The position numbers and the translations under genes were made by a program. A model generated the notes under the pieces. The model was not told the DNA's origin, did no database searches, and worked only from the letters and a program-made list of their open reading frames with translations. From Primulina eburnea (lineage: Eukaryota; Streptophyta; Magnoliopsida; Lamiales; Gesneriaceae), in the NCBI RefSeq assembly GCF_022965805.1, contig NC_133108.1, positions 43,656,051-43,720,050 of the forward strand: 64,000 nt of DNA, read 5' to 3'. This document shows positions 1 to 11,967 of the stretch, in pieces (position 1 is the stretch's first letter; the number at the start of each line of letters is the position of its first letter).

Positions 1-167
1 GAGACGGTCTCACGGGTCGTATTTGTGAGACGGGTTTCTTATTTGGATCACCCATGAAAAAGTATTATTTTTTATGCTAAGAGTATTACTTTTTATTGTG
101 AATATGGGTAGGGTTGACCCGTCTCACGGATTATGACCCGTGAGACGGTCTCATATGAGACTCACTC
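1..167 (+). mobile_element. MITE copy 1 (GTGAGACGGTCTCAC family), left edge cut by the window
   Basis: First of seven copies of one short non-autonomous element in this window. It opens inside the GAGACGGTCTCAC terminus, has the shared core (two AGTATTACTTTTTAT-like blocks around TATGCTAAGAG, then GTGAATATGGGTAG) and closes with the inverted terminus and CACTC. Better preserved copies have 9-bp target duplications, which suggests a Mutator-type MITE. It carries no coding capacity. Confidence 0.8.
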
Positions 168-1863
168 TACTTATTTTTGTATATTTAACCATACAAGTGA
201 ATTTTTTTACTTGATTTTCGTGCTTATGTGTTGACTTCATATTCTTTTAATTTTGATATATGATTTTTGTAGTTTGATTTAAGTTTAGGGGTTATTAATT
301 CGAAAGTTTTGCATAAAGTTTGATACAAAACTCAATACCATGAAAATGTTATTATCTCCTTAATAACTTGGTAACATCATTTGGCATCAACGAGAGTTGC
401 GTATTTTAAATAAAAAGAATTTTGACTATTATAATTTTTTGATTGAGAAATAAATTGTTCGAAATTTTGATCATACAGATTTGATAAATATTTTTGTTTC
501 TAAAACAGTTACACTAATAATATTCATTTAATTATTTCAAATACTAGTTGGTTTATTATTTATATAAAATGTATGTATTACTTAGTGTATTTGTTATTCG
601 TAAACTGAGTTTTTACAATTATTTATTATAATAAGAAGATCAATTTTTTATTTTTTTATTTTCTCAAAACCAATCGAACACAGGTACGACCATTTAATTG
701 AATCAAGACATAGTTTTAGAGAAAAAAAAAAGGTATATAAGAATTTTAGATTTATTTGGTCGCCTCCCTGTTCGATCCGCTTGTGATTTCAATCATTACA
801 TGAAAAGTGTATGGTTTCAAAAAGTCTGAAATTATGGTAAACTCCGAAAGATTTGATGATTGTGTTGATGAAAGATGGGGATTTTTTGTACTCAGAGGTG
901 GAAATGGATAGCGTGCTCTTTCTGTGAAAAAAACGCAAGCTTTTTAGTTCAAACATTAATATCATAAAATTTTGATATTTTTTTTAACATTCTGAAAATC
1001 TGGATTCATGCATGACTCATCCATCTTCAAGTAGTATAAAATTTACACATTTTTATATCTATTTATTAATTCGAAGTCTTAAAAAGTTAATGTACTAAAA
1101 AATAAATATGTTTTTATGCTATAATTTAGATTAAGCATGTTAATTTATGATGCTTAGTAGTTGAGATAGCTTCGCCATGTCATACCATCGATTAAAATCT
1201 GGCAAGGCGTGAGTTGATTCTCTCACGTTTGCAAGATTGATTATTGTGTTCCAGAGAGATGTGTTTATTGTATACTTGCCTCGATTTATTAGCATCTAGG
1301 TCAGGTTGACTAACAATCGTAAATCTTTTTTTTTTTATTGCAGCACACACGGGAAGATTCGAACTCGGAGCGTCAACTAATCTGATAGATTACGAGATCA
1401 TTGGGCTACAAGTCCGTAACCGCAAGTCTTTTGAAAACAAGTAAGGTAAATTTTTTTTATTGGAAAAGAGAATGTTACCATTGGTTGGTCTAGAGTGTCA
1501 GATGATTACTCTTTGCCATTAAAAGTTTGGCATTGAATACGTACAAAAAACCGAAACAAACCGAAACCATGGACAAGGAACAACATTAAACTCCTACATT
1601 CCATTAGAGTCACATACATACATATTTTTACACAAATCGATCGGAGTATGTTATAAAAAATTACAGACATCTTCAAGAACCACAATATACATAAGCAGCA
1701 AGCCAATTCATCTACAATCAAAGTCACCGAGTGAGTAGATGGATCAAAGCTTCAGAATCATACAGATCAATCTCAAGGCCATATTACTTTATTATATTGA
1801 TTCATCCAAAAAAAATTCAAAGGCCAAAATATATAAGCTTCTGATATTCGTTTGTTGCATCGA
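168..1863. other. AT-rich intergenic stretch downstream of the DUF1645 gene
   Basis: No convincing gene. Short open frames here lack family motifs. About 1345-1430 has a tRNA-like scrap (GATTCGAACTCGG, then GGGCTACAAGTCCG) of the kind often left by tRNA-derived repeats, too weak to call. The part nearest 1864 is probably the 3'UTR of the neighbouring minus-strand gene. Confidence 0.5.
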
Positions 1864-2940
1864 TCACCTGGAGGAAACGGGGTTCAGATTTCTAGCGAAG
1901 CCACTGAAAGCGCCGTAGCTCTTGGAGCTCAGCCCAAGGCAGCCAAGTAGACCCTGTCTGTACGGCAGAAACGTCCTTTTCTTCATCTCCTCCGCCTGAG
2001 CTCTCTTTGCTGTGTAGTGCAATTCGTGGGCCGAAGGGGGGACCCGCCGCTTCCACACGCCGTTGGTGATGGTGCGTTTCCCGGAAGCTGGGACTTTTCT
2101 TCCTTTCTTCATCTCGCTTTTGCCCTTTTTCTCATCGCGCGAGGAGGAGGGAGATAGCGCCGGGGAAGAAGGCGGTATCTTCCGATCCTTCGCCACAGAG
2201 AATGATATCGAGGACCAGAATCTCTCCTTGTTATTCTCTCTTCCCTCGCTTTTGCTCCTATGTAGAAAATCCTTCAAAAACATCCACTTCTTCGAGTTTC
2301 GTCCGGATGATGACGAACGCGACGAGGATGCAGAGCATGACGGCGTGGTTTCTGTCGAAGGTTCTTCCCTTCCATTTTCATTCCCTTCTTGACGTGGGGG
2401 CTTGGTGTTCAAACCAGGCCACACGCATGGTGTCGTCCGTAGAGGCGACATGGATCTGGCTTTGCGGTGACGTGAGTGCTTCGCGCCGCGCATCCTCAGA
2501 TCCCTGCCTCGTACAGTCGTGGCCGCTTCACCATACTCACTGTCCAGATCTGCTAATGGGACAACCATTTCCTGCGACATCAGCAAGCGAGACGACAATG
2601 TAATGGGTCGGATCTGACCATTGCAGAACAGTTCATCAGCCGAAGTCATCGACCCGTTCCCCCCAAACCCATTAGGGGAAAGCCTCGAAGAAAACTCAAA
2701 CTCGAATGAATCAGGATCAGACGACATGAAAACCGGCTGATAACCAGACGAAGAAGCTTTAGTCATATCATTGGACATAAGGAAATGCATCGGGCTAGCC
2801 GGCGCACTGAAGAAGTAGCCGAAGGAACCATTTCCTGGACTAGAGGGTGCACTGACAAAAGGGGTGGAGCAAGCGCTGTCAATATCTTCACTCAATCGCG
2901 GCGGCTCCGCGGCTGAGAGAATGCCGGTAAAAGTTTGCAT
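1864..2940 (-). CDS. DUF1645 family protein (plant-specific, Ser/Pro-rich, basic)
   Basis: Single-exon gene of 358 codons with ATG at 2940-2938 and TGA at 1866-1864. The N-terminal third has paired short motifs typical of DUF1645 proteins (FVSAPSSPG and FFSAPASPMHF), then FEFEFSSRL and ADELFCNGQIRPI. The middle is rich in Ser, Arg and Lys, with a KKWMFLKDFLHRSKSEGR-like basic patch, and the tail is basic. There is no signal peptide or membrane segment. The family includes rice SGL, linked to grain length and stress tolerance; the biochemical role is unknown and a nuclear location is only inferred from the basic patches. It is transcribed divergently from CTP synthase, with 766 bp between the start codons. 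Confidence 0.85.
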   Translation of the reverse strand: MQTFTGILSAAEPPRLSEDIDSACSTPFVSAPSSPGNGSFGYFFSAPASPMHFLMSNDMTKASSSGYQPVFMSSDPDSFEFEFSSRLSPNGFGGNGSMTSADELFCNGQIRPITLSSRLLMSQEMVVPLADLDSEYGEAATTVRGRDLRMRGAKHSRHRKARSMSPLRTTPCVWPGLNTKPPRQEGNENGREEPSTETTPSCSASSSRSSSSGRNSKKWMFLKDFLHRSKSEGRENNKERFWSSISFSVAKDRKIPPSSPALSPSSSRDEKKGKSEMKKGRKVPASGKRTITNGVWKRRVPPSAHELHYTAKRAQAEEMKKRTFLPYRQGLLGCLGLSSKSYGAFSGFARNLNPVSSR

Positions 2941-3095
2941 TATTGGAGAGAGATTTGGGGTGTGTGTGTGTGTGAGCAGAAGAAGGAAGTGAGCGAAGGT
3001 CGCGCAATTATTGTACGCAGATGCAGAGCTCTCTGAGCGAGGAGGTCGTCTGCCTTTTACGGCTCTTGTTTATGCTTCTAACTGTATTCCTTTGC

Positions 3096-3101
3096 CACGT
3101 G
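3096..3101. promoter_or_regulatory. G-box CACGTG upstream of the DUF1645 gene
   Basis: A perfect palindromic CACGTG inside GCCACGTGA lies about 155 bp upstream of the minus-strand ATG at 2940. G-boxes with this flank act as ABRE-type sites for bZIP factors and as bHLH sites. Stress or ABA control of the DUF1645 gene would fit but is inference from one site. Confidence 0.4.
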
Positions 3102-3540
3102 AAGTATGCTATTTTTTAGGAAGAGTGTCAGTCTTGCCATGAATTTCATTATATTATATTATATAATAAGATTTCTTACTTAATATTTATTTATTTTTAT
3201 ATGATATGAGATTCAGTATTTATTGCTTAAATCTCGATTATAAAAACATATAAATTTTTAAAATAAATTTACCTACACCCTCTATAAATATTCGGATTAT
3301 TTAACTAAATGATCTTTATTTGGCCATGAATTTAAAATCTAACCTTTTCAATCTTTACTTTTTGTATTTTTTAATGTTTGAAGGTCATTTTACTAAAAAA
3401 AAAATTGAAAAAAATTCATAAATAAATAAAAATATTCGACCAAAGTTATTTTTTAAACTAGCCCAAAAGATGGGTTGGGGTTTTCAATAACCATGAGCCC
3501 AGAACGATGATACCATTAATTGCAAAGCCCGTTAAGGGCA

Positions 3541-3550
3541 AGCCCATTAA
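3541..3550 (+). promoter_or_regulatory. Site II-like AGCCCATTAA element upstream of CTP synthase
   Basis: AGCCCATTAA lies 157 bp before the CTP synthase ATG, with further GAGCCCAG and GATGGGTTGGG sequences at about 3472-3502. Clusters of GCCCA/TGGGC (site II, UP1-type) are known in promoters of plant growth and housekeeping genes and fit a nucleotide biosynthesis gene. Confidence 0.4.
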
Positions 3551-3706
3551 ATGAGATATTTTTGGAATTAATAATTACTAACGTAAAGGTTTAGACTTCA
3601 TAGAGAGCGCAGAAGAAACCTCGAATTCCCATAAAGCGGAAGCGAGTGCCGTGCACTCGAATCCCTCTTCCCGCTCACCAACACCTGACTGAAAATCGTG
3701 AAGACA

Positions 3707-6700
3707 ATGAAGTATGTTCTGGTAACCGGCGGTGTGGTGAGCGGCCTGGGGAAAGGCGTCACCGCCAGTAGCATCGGCGTTGTGTTGAAGGCATGTGGCC
3801 TTCGTGTCACCTCTATTAAAATTGGTCCGTTGACGTACCTTTATCTGTTGTAAATTAGAAGTTTTGATTGATAGTTTCTACTCTTTCTCTAATTAGTTTC
3901 GGATAGGAAAAAAGCGATTCGCGATTATGAAATGTATTTTTTTTTGTTCGGAGTGGAGTACAATACAAAATTTGATCGTCTTTGGTTTCGCGTTGTGGCA
4001 GACCCTTATTTAAATACAGATGCTGGTACAATGTCTCCATTTGAGCATGGAGAGGTCTTTGTTCTTGATGACGGTGGAGAGGTGACAATCCTTGAAAACC
4101 CCTTCTGTTCTCGATATGTTTCGGTTCAACAGCTTTTGCATGTGCTATTCTAGTTTTTTTGAACGATCTTGATGCCAGATGGTTGTTGGCAATATCCGCG
4201 ATCATTTAAACTATCATGGTGCAACTGTGCTTTTCAAATATATAAAATTGACTATCTTTATGTATTTATCATTATTAAAGTGCTTAAAAAAAGAAGCATG
4301 CGAATCAAAGTGTGTAAGCTAAATACCAGGTTTGGGAAAGAGCAAGTCAAGTGTAAATATAGTAGTTTAGAATACTGTCAGATGTTTGAATCATGCGGTA
4401 CAACTTTTTGTTTCTATATCCTGCATGTGTTTATCGTTTATGTAAAGGCATTCCAGGATCCTGTTGTTTAAAATAGCTTGCTAATCTTACATTAAACGGA
4501 TAATATCCGCTGCAGTCAATCATGGGAATTATGTGCTAATCTTATTCACTTTAAACTTTGTTATCACTTTATCCCAATAGTGGGCCATTGACGAATCCAT
4601 TTTTCTGACTTTATGGTTTTTTTTTTTAATTTTTGCTTATGCGGACATTTTATGACTTTTTCCACTTTTTTAGCTTCAAAGCTATTATCTCAGGCTCGTC
4701 TACAATTGTTTAATAGGTAGATCTGGATTTAGGTAATTATGAACGGTTTTTAGATGTGACACTGACAAGGGACAACAATATCACAACAGGAAAGATATTT
4801 CAGGTACTTGTGACTGTAATCGACTTTATGGTGGCGTTGATTTTGTTTCTTCCCTAAGGTAAATGTTTTGTTTTTCCATTGGCAGTCTGTCCTTGAAAAG
4901 GAAAGGAGAGGTGATTATCTTGGAAAGACTGTACAGGTTATGGTTAATTCCTGGATATTATTTAATTTAAGTAAAATAGCAGAGTAGAGGTGACTGTATT
5001 TTTTGTTTTAAATCAGGTAGTCCCACACATCACTGATGCAATTAAGAATTGGATCGAATCAGTATCTCTTATTCCTGTGGATGGAATAGATGGCCCTGCA
5101 GATGTTTGCGTTATAGAATTGGGAGGAACCGTAGGTAAAGTTTTCTGATGAAAGACAGTCCCGCGAGGCTTGCTTGACACTTCTCTTTGAGCCTCACTCA
5201 TTAGGAACTATGTTTTTGCCCAGGTGATATTGAGTCAATGCCATTTATTGAAGCACTGCGACAGCTATTCTTCTCAGTTGGTAAGGGTTCATTATTTGCT
5301 GCTAAAAAAGTGAGATACACAGTTCCTATAATATATGGAATATCCTCAGATTCTCTTGCAATGTATTGTCTGTCAAACCGTTGGAGATGTCTTAGAAGCT
5401 AACCTTTATCATAGTGAACTGTGTTGTCTCTCAGTGGTTGTCATTTTGGATTAATTAAAGAGTTTCGTTTGACATCAACACATCTCTTCTCCCATTGTTA
5501 TTGTATCCGTAATGTTGCTCTTTTACTTTTTTGCTTTAGGACAAGATAATTTCTGTCTGGTTCATGTGAGTCTTATACCTGTTCTTGGAGTTGGTGAGCA
5601 AGTAATACTCTATTCCCTTGTGTAAAATTTGCCACAGCTTTACTCTACACTTTAGTTTATATTTAGCAAGTCAAAGTCCTTATTCATCCGCATATCTGCA
5701 GAAAACAAAGCCCACTCAGCACAGTGTGCGAGAACTGAGAGCATTGGGCTTAACCCCCCATTTTTTGGCTTGTCGTTCCACGCAGGTAGGTATTTCATAG
5801 GCAGCAACGTCTAGTTGCAATTTTGGCTGCTTTGAACTCCACAGATATGTTGAACTTGTTTAATTCATGTGATTATTTTCAGTTGTAATGTTAGTTTTGT
5901 TTGATAATGCTGTGCTGTAACGTTCAGGCTATTTTCTTCCCTATCCTGGTAGAATTGTGTAAACATAATTTAATTTGCATGAATCTTTGTCATTGTTTCC
6001 TGGTGATGACCTCTCCCGTGAATTAGTCTATGCTCTTCAACTTTTTCCCGAAACACTTTAAAATAATATTCTGAAACTTTATGGCTCTTTGAGTTGCATA
6101 CATTTAGATATTAGTCAGCTACCATGGTTATGTGTGTAAAAAAGTTATTATATGGGATCTCTACTGTTGCAGCCATTGTTGGAAAGCACGAAGCATAAGC
6201 TGTCCCAGTTTTGTCATGTCTCTGTAAGAAGTTATTTTGCCATGCCTATTTTGGACTGTAGGAATCGTCTTTCTGCTATTTATATTTTTCTTATGGTTTG
6301 ATTTCATTTTTAGGTTGGCAATATTCTCAATATACATGACGTGCCGAACATTTGGCACATACCTCTTCTGCTTCGGGTAGGTAATCATTATCTCAAGGCT
6401 TGGGTATTATTCTAGTCTTGCCTATTTGAGGTGTTCATTCTGAAACATCCGATTCTTACTTTTTTACCAGAACCAAAGTGCACATGATGCCATCCTTAAA
6501 CATCTGGACTTACTAAGGTCGGTCTTGTTTGAATGTTTTTTTTAATCTTCTTTTCTTACTTTCTCTATACTTTTGTTATATTATAGTATTTAATTTCTAC
6601 GAGCACATGTTTTTGGGGTTCCTTGTATCATATAATCTCTCATATATATGAATATGATTTGTGATATTGAAAATTATTTGAATAACCACTTTGTTCTCCT

Positions 6701-9700
6701 GACTATACATACATGTAATTTTGCAGTGTAGCCGAGTTTCCCAATTTACAAGAATGGACCAAACGAGCAGAGATTTTCGACAACCTAACAAACTCTGTTA
6801 GTAACAAACCCCTGATTGCATCTTTTGACTGCTTTCTTTATGGTGGCTGATGAATGCCTGATTCTGCAGGTACGAATTGCAATGGTGGGGAAGTATGTTG
6901 GAATGGCAGATTCATATTTATCTGTTGTTAAGGTGAGATAATATATATTTTTATAGTTTCTATATTCAGCCAATAAGTTTAATATGACGACACACCAGTG
7001 GATATCATGTTACATTTGGGGGTATTTTTTGGTTACTTATGTTTTATGCAGTGGTAAAATATATGTATTGGCTTTCCACGTTCATGTGTTTGGTTTTGTT
7101 TGAGATCCCGTGGTTTTTTGTATACACTATTTTATATTCCGGAATCGAATAATCGGCTGGTTTCTAAGATAAGAACTAAATCTTTTGTTTAATTTTCAGG
7201 CCCTTCTCCATTCCTGCATTGCATGTTCGTTGAGACCAGCTATTGATTGGATTGCTGCATCAGATCTCGAGGATGACAGCGCAGAATCGGTAAAGATGTC
7301 AAACAACTGACAGGATTCTCAACTTTTTAGCTTAAAATCTGTGTTTTCATCTACAGTCACCGGAAGCTTATGCAGCCGCATGGAGAACTCTTAGGGTATG
7401 ATCATATTTGGATTTTTAACTAATATGTTTGTTTTGTTTCTGTTTTAGAGTACTGACTCACAAGCTGTGAAGTGAATTTTGTTGTGCTCGTCTCTTGTTT
7501 GGAGACTTTTTTTACGCCTTGCCCTTGCAGGAATGCATTATCATTTCTAGATTTCAAAATTGTATCTGTTACTATAGAAATGACAGTACCTTATGGATTA
7601 TAGTGTAAACCGTTTTGATCACCATGTATACTGTTTTGATCAACATGATGTATGGACTCTGCTGATAGTGTAGAATGGAGTATAGTGTGTACCGTTTTGT
7701 GATCATGAATCTTGATCACCGTATTACACCATTATGCTTATCCTATAATTTTTATTTTTTTGGGTGGTAATATGTTGTGTGAAAAGTCAGACAGGCGGCT
7801 GCTCACAACGACGATATTTTCTGGACCATAAATATTTAGTCCGGTTTCTAATGCAATTTAGAAATCAACTTCATCTATATGGAAATTCTGTCCTGTGACC
7901 AAATTTTCCTTGTATCATCTGCTATGCCATCTATTATGTTTTCACTTTACTATGATTTTGTTTTATAACGCACATGATGGTTCTTGGTTTTTAAACTACT
8001 CGCAAATTATTTTAATCCCAAGCCAACCAATTTTTTAGAATGCTGCGTGTGTCTTGGTTCCTGGCGGGTTTGGAGATCGTGGGGTGAAAGGCATGATCTT
8101 GGCTGCCAAATACGCGAGAGAGAATAGAGTTCCATATCTTGGGATTTGTTTAGGCCTACAGATTTCTGTGATTGAGATTGCGAGAAATGTAAGTTTATTC
8201 CTCAAACCATATATAGGTTTTTACATGTTAACAATTGAAGCCTATAGGCCCTTATATGTCTTCGCAGGTTTTGGGATTAGAAAGCGCAGATAGTGAAGAG
8301 TTTGATGATAAGACACCCCACCCTGTGGTGATTTTCATGCCAGAGGTAAAATTGTAAAGAGATTCTTTTAGAAATGTTCACTCGTTTGATTTATGACATT
8401 TTTCTTCTATACTCCTCTTCAGGGTTCGAAAACACACATGGGGAGCACAATGAGACTTGGTAGCCGTAGAACGTTATTCCAAACAACAGATTGCATAACA
8501 TCAAAGCTGTAAGAGCTATCACTCTGCTAAATTGTTTAGTCTTTTAGCTGTGATGTATAACTAGAAGAGTTTGAGTTCAGAGTGATTAAATATTAGTTCA
8601 GTTAATGGTGATAACAAATACGTAAATGATGTGTATCTCACAAAGTATTATGGTTTTTGTAAGAACTGTGAGTTGCTGCATGCACAAAGTATTATGGTTT
8701 TTGTAAGAACTGTGAGTTGCTGTATGCACAAAGTACATTGACACCGAGCTTTTGGATTTTGATTGTTAAGCAGTACAATAATTATAAATGTAGATAAACC
8801 TGGTCCATCAGTTTGATGAAGCTTTATGTGGTGGTTGGTGGTGCCTTTTATTTTTCTATATCTCGAGTATCACACAAGTTGATCTTTTTATTCTCCTGAT
8901 TCAGATATCAGTACACGGAAAGCTCATCTACCGTAGCGTTCAAGAGAATGCACATACCAATTAGAAACATTTTGATTGCTGTATAACCATTCTTTTTTAA
9001 ACTTCTAATGGTATTTACTTTCCTTCAGCTACCATAATTCAGAGTATGTGGATGAGCGGCATCGGCACAGATATGAGGTCAATTGATGAGAAAATTTGAA
9101 GAACTAAACTATTTGACTGACATATTTTACTTAAATATTTTTTGTATTGAGCGGTACAGGTGAATCCAGAGATGGTCGGTATTCTGGAAAAATCTGGCTT
9201 GAAATTCGTGGGGAGAGATGAAACTGGGAAACGAATGGAGGTAAGTTTCTATTTTCTTGCAAAATGACTATCGTTCTATTATTTTCTCTTGCAATTTAGC
9301 TGTTCGGATTAGTTAGTTCCATTGATTGAGCACTGGCGAGTCAAACTCTCTCTAAATTCTAGTTGATAATTTCCTAAGTACCTTTGCTGTTTTTCTTTAG
9401 TTTGCGCCTCTCGTATGAAAGCTTCCTTGGATTTATAATTTTCATTATGCTTTCCATCAATTTTTTTTTTTTCAGATTATGGAGTTTTCAGACCATCCAT
9501 TTTACGTGGGGGTTCAGTTCCATCCAGAATTTAAGTCAAGACCAGGGAGACCCTCGGCTGTATTCTTAGGTATATCAATGGTCAAAACTCGGCATCTTGT
9601 AAAGTGTTTTATAGACCTGATGTAAAGTAATGTCTGGTTGCTGGTTATGTGTGTTCTTAGGTATATCAATGGTCAAAACTCGGCATCGTGTAAAGTGTTT

Positions 9701-10089
9701 TATAGACCTGATGTAAAATAATGTCTGGTTGTTGGTTATGTTGTGTTAGAAACTTTGACAGTCCTAGACTCCTAGTTTAATGTCTTCAGATTAACATAGT
9801 CCAACTCTCACCCACACAGGAGTTCATGTTCAAAAATTTGTTTCTGGTGGTTTAAGCAAGCACCGATAGATGATGCTTCCTATATTGAGTATATGTTACC
9901 ATACATTTTAAATAAAATTGTTATCTCACTCTAGTTCTTGAATAGACCAATATATTTATTAATGTGCCAAGGTACTTGATCAAACACTTGATATATTCTA
10001 TTTGCAATTGATATTTTATAGGTTTTGTCTTGGCGGCAGTTGGGCAGCTGCAACCTTATCTCGAAAATCCTCAGAATGGAAGCTTGTAG
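3707..10089 (+). CDS. CTPS: CTP synthase (UTP-ammonia ligase)
   Basis: Makes CTP from UTP, ATP and glutamine; cytosolic pyrimidine biosynthesis. Twenty-two exons join in frame to 561 aa, the usual plant length. Exons: 3707-3824, 4002-4081, 4717-4803, 4886-4936, 5017-5134, 5224-5280, 5540-5601, 5702-5785, 6173-6223, 6314-6376, 6471-6517, 6727-6796, 6870-6932, 7200-7289, 7357-7395, 8039-8188, 8268-8345, 8423-8508, 9029-9077, 9160-9240, 9476-9569, 10022-10089. The N-terminal synthetase domain opens with [17 protein letters not shown] (P-loop) and has [18 protein letters not shown]. The C-terminal glutamine amidotransferase domain has Cys397 in GICLGLQ and His524/Glu526 in QFHPEF, so the catalytic triad is complete. 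Splice phases all agree. The tail is short (stop soon after the amidotransferase domain). Introns 18 and 21 hold small tandem duplications. Confidence 0.96.
8637..8735 (+). repeat. 44-bp tandem duplication in CTP synthase intron 18
   Basis: CAAAGTATTATGGTTTTTGT and the sequence after it occur at 8641 and again at 8685, with a partial third start at 8729. Period is 44 bp and the copies are almost identical, which points to a recent slip or unequal exchange. It is intronic. Confidence 0.85.
9563..9740 (+). repeat. 91-bp tandem duplication covering the exon 21 splice donor of CTP synthase
   Basis: The exon end TTCTTAG with its donor GTATATC at 9563-9576 is repeated at 9654-9667, and about 90 bp after each copy match with few changes. 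The second donor-like site lies 91 bp inside the intron. Use of it would shift the frame and reach TAA after 18 extra codons. Confidence 0.9.
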
Positions 10090-11499
10090 AATGACCCGTA
10101 TGAGGTACGCGATTTTCATTAGAGAAAATTAATTTTTAGGGGAGCTATTTTCCTAAGCTTACGGTCCCACTTGCCAGGTCTTTCTTTGTATGGATACTTT
10201 TTTTTTAATCTTTGGAACTCATGGGATTTAACTCAGGAGATTTCGATTCAGCCTGTTTTGAGTAGTTTAATATTTTATTATGATTTCATCTTTTTATGTA
10301 CTAAGTCAGCCACGCATGTGTCCATTTTGCATTATATATTTTATTATTTATGCTAACTAGAAGCAATCCTTTTTCGTCCAAATTATGATCCTTAACGTAC
10401 TGACTCTTACAGAGATTTATGGAAAATGTTATTGAAGAAGAATTTGATTTTGCTTTTGCTGGTAAGTTTGTTCAAATATATTCTGAAATTACTATATTTT
10501 TAATGATTTTGAATATCTAATTTGACTAATAAAAGTTGTTTAGACATGCCAGTTTTTTCACCAAATTAAAACATGCTCAAATGAGAATTTTCTTAGTTTG
10601 AGTCTGATAAGCGACAATTAGATTACTATTTGACAAATACCAGACTTGAAACTTGTATCCAGCTCTATTTTTCTCCAGAAACTTTATGACCGACAGGGGA
10701 ATAAAGACGATTGGATTTTGTGTGATTTGTAATTTTTACGTGGGCATCGAACATATTCTTATTCGGGCAGTCTGAAATCAGCTCCGAGTTGAGAATCATT
10801 TTGTGAATCAAGTATGTATGGGTAACTTACATGTGTGTCTCATTGAGTTGAGCTAAAAGGGTTAATCTACAGAATGACATAACTATGTTTGGGTGCAGGA
10901 AATTAGGCCAGCTCAATGAATCGGGGTTGAACTCGTGGGATTTTTTGTAGAATATGATTGTTTTCAAGAGGAAGCGACATAAATGATGTTGGCTATCTTA
11001 TACTGTTTCCATAGTCGTATTGCTGAGTGAATTTAGTTTGATAATGATGCTAGAGTTTGATTAACATTTCTTGTATTACTAATAATACCAATTAGTTCTG
11101 GAGATCTATTGCCAGGTTTTGTTACTTTTGAGAGGGATTGCAGTCGGAGTAAAAAATGGTGAAAACATGGATTATAGACACGATAAGTGATCCAAGTTTA
11201 GGCATATGTTTTGCTTAATGATCATGCAACAGTTTTCATTGAGTTTAGTTTTGAAGGTATTGTTTTAAAAGTTTAATTTTTCGAAATATGTAATGATAAA
11301 CAGAGGTATAAAAAACCTAATATGAAGCACCTGATGCCAAGACAGAGGGTGCCTTGGGGAAATAAAGTGCATAAGTTATTTGACTCGATTTGGTTTTTGG
11401 CCAAACTCTGCCCAAAACAACACTTACGACTTATCATGGATATTCTGATTCTGTTTGAAGATAGTATAACCTGGAAAGGGGAGAAAGTCTAGCACTTAC
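10090..11499. other. 3' region of CTP synthase and spacer
   Basis: No coding exon is supported. Donor/acceptor-like pairs around 10110/10412, 10461 and 10899 could be spliced 3'UTR, because a stretch at 10413-10460 looks exon-like (less AT-rich, flanked by TTACAG and GTAAGT). Nothing else was recognised. Confidence 0.35.
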
Positions 11500-11967
11500 C
11501 TTAAAATGCCCTCAGGATCAAATGGAGCCAAGCACCATGCAGGTGAATTTGGTGGCAGAGGACCATAATCTGGAGAGTTCACACTGCATTCTTGTTGAAA
11601 AGTAGATACATACAAACATTATAATTAAATATTAAGATGTGTAAGACTTGGAGGAATTGTAAAGGAAAATCAAATGGAAAAGAAGCATGTCATAACCTTT
11701 GTTCTTCTATAAACATGAAGTTGATAAAGATCACTCTAATGCTTACAAAACTTTATCTTATCTCATATGTGAAATCGATATTGTTCAATAGTCTAGACAT
11801 TACCAATAATCATATCATCAATTCACTCACCAATGATATTAACAAACATGAACATTTACTCATATCTGGAAAGAATCTCTCTCCATAAAAACTACTGCTG
11901 ATTCGACATTATTCTTAACAATCTATATCGCCAGAATTGAAGCCAATAAATGTCCAAGTGCAATCCT
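11500..11967 (-). pseudogene. Relic of a heparan-alpha-glucosaminide N-acetyltransferase-like (HGSNAT/DUF5009) gene
   Basis: Two separate exon remnants on the minus strand read as this multi-pass membrane family. The upstream one starts at 11967 after a good TTTTGCAG acceptor and gives RIALGHLLASILAI, then a stop where the family has Trp (EIW motif, TGG to TAG), then IVKNNVESAVVFMERDSFQI and another stop. The second, 11500-11590, has an acceptor and a GTAAGT donor and gives CSVNSPDYGPLPP, then NSPAWCLAPFDPEGIL, closely matching the family's conserved loop. The exons between and on both sides were not found, so this is a decayed fragment. Family assignment is from remembered motifs. Confidence 0.7.

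Noticed and set aside
1345..1430. tRNA-like stretch GATTCGAACTCGG ... GGGCTACAAGTCCG
   Set aside because: It lacks a full cloverleaf and anticodon arm by eye; it is more likely part of an old tRNA-derived repeat.
2063..2603. Plus-strand frames of 109 and 133 aa
   Set aside because: They are antisense to the GC-rich DUF1645 coding exon.
8054..8293. 79-aa plus-strand frame as a separate gene
   Set aside because: It is CTP synthase exon 16 read through into its intron.
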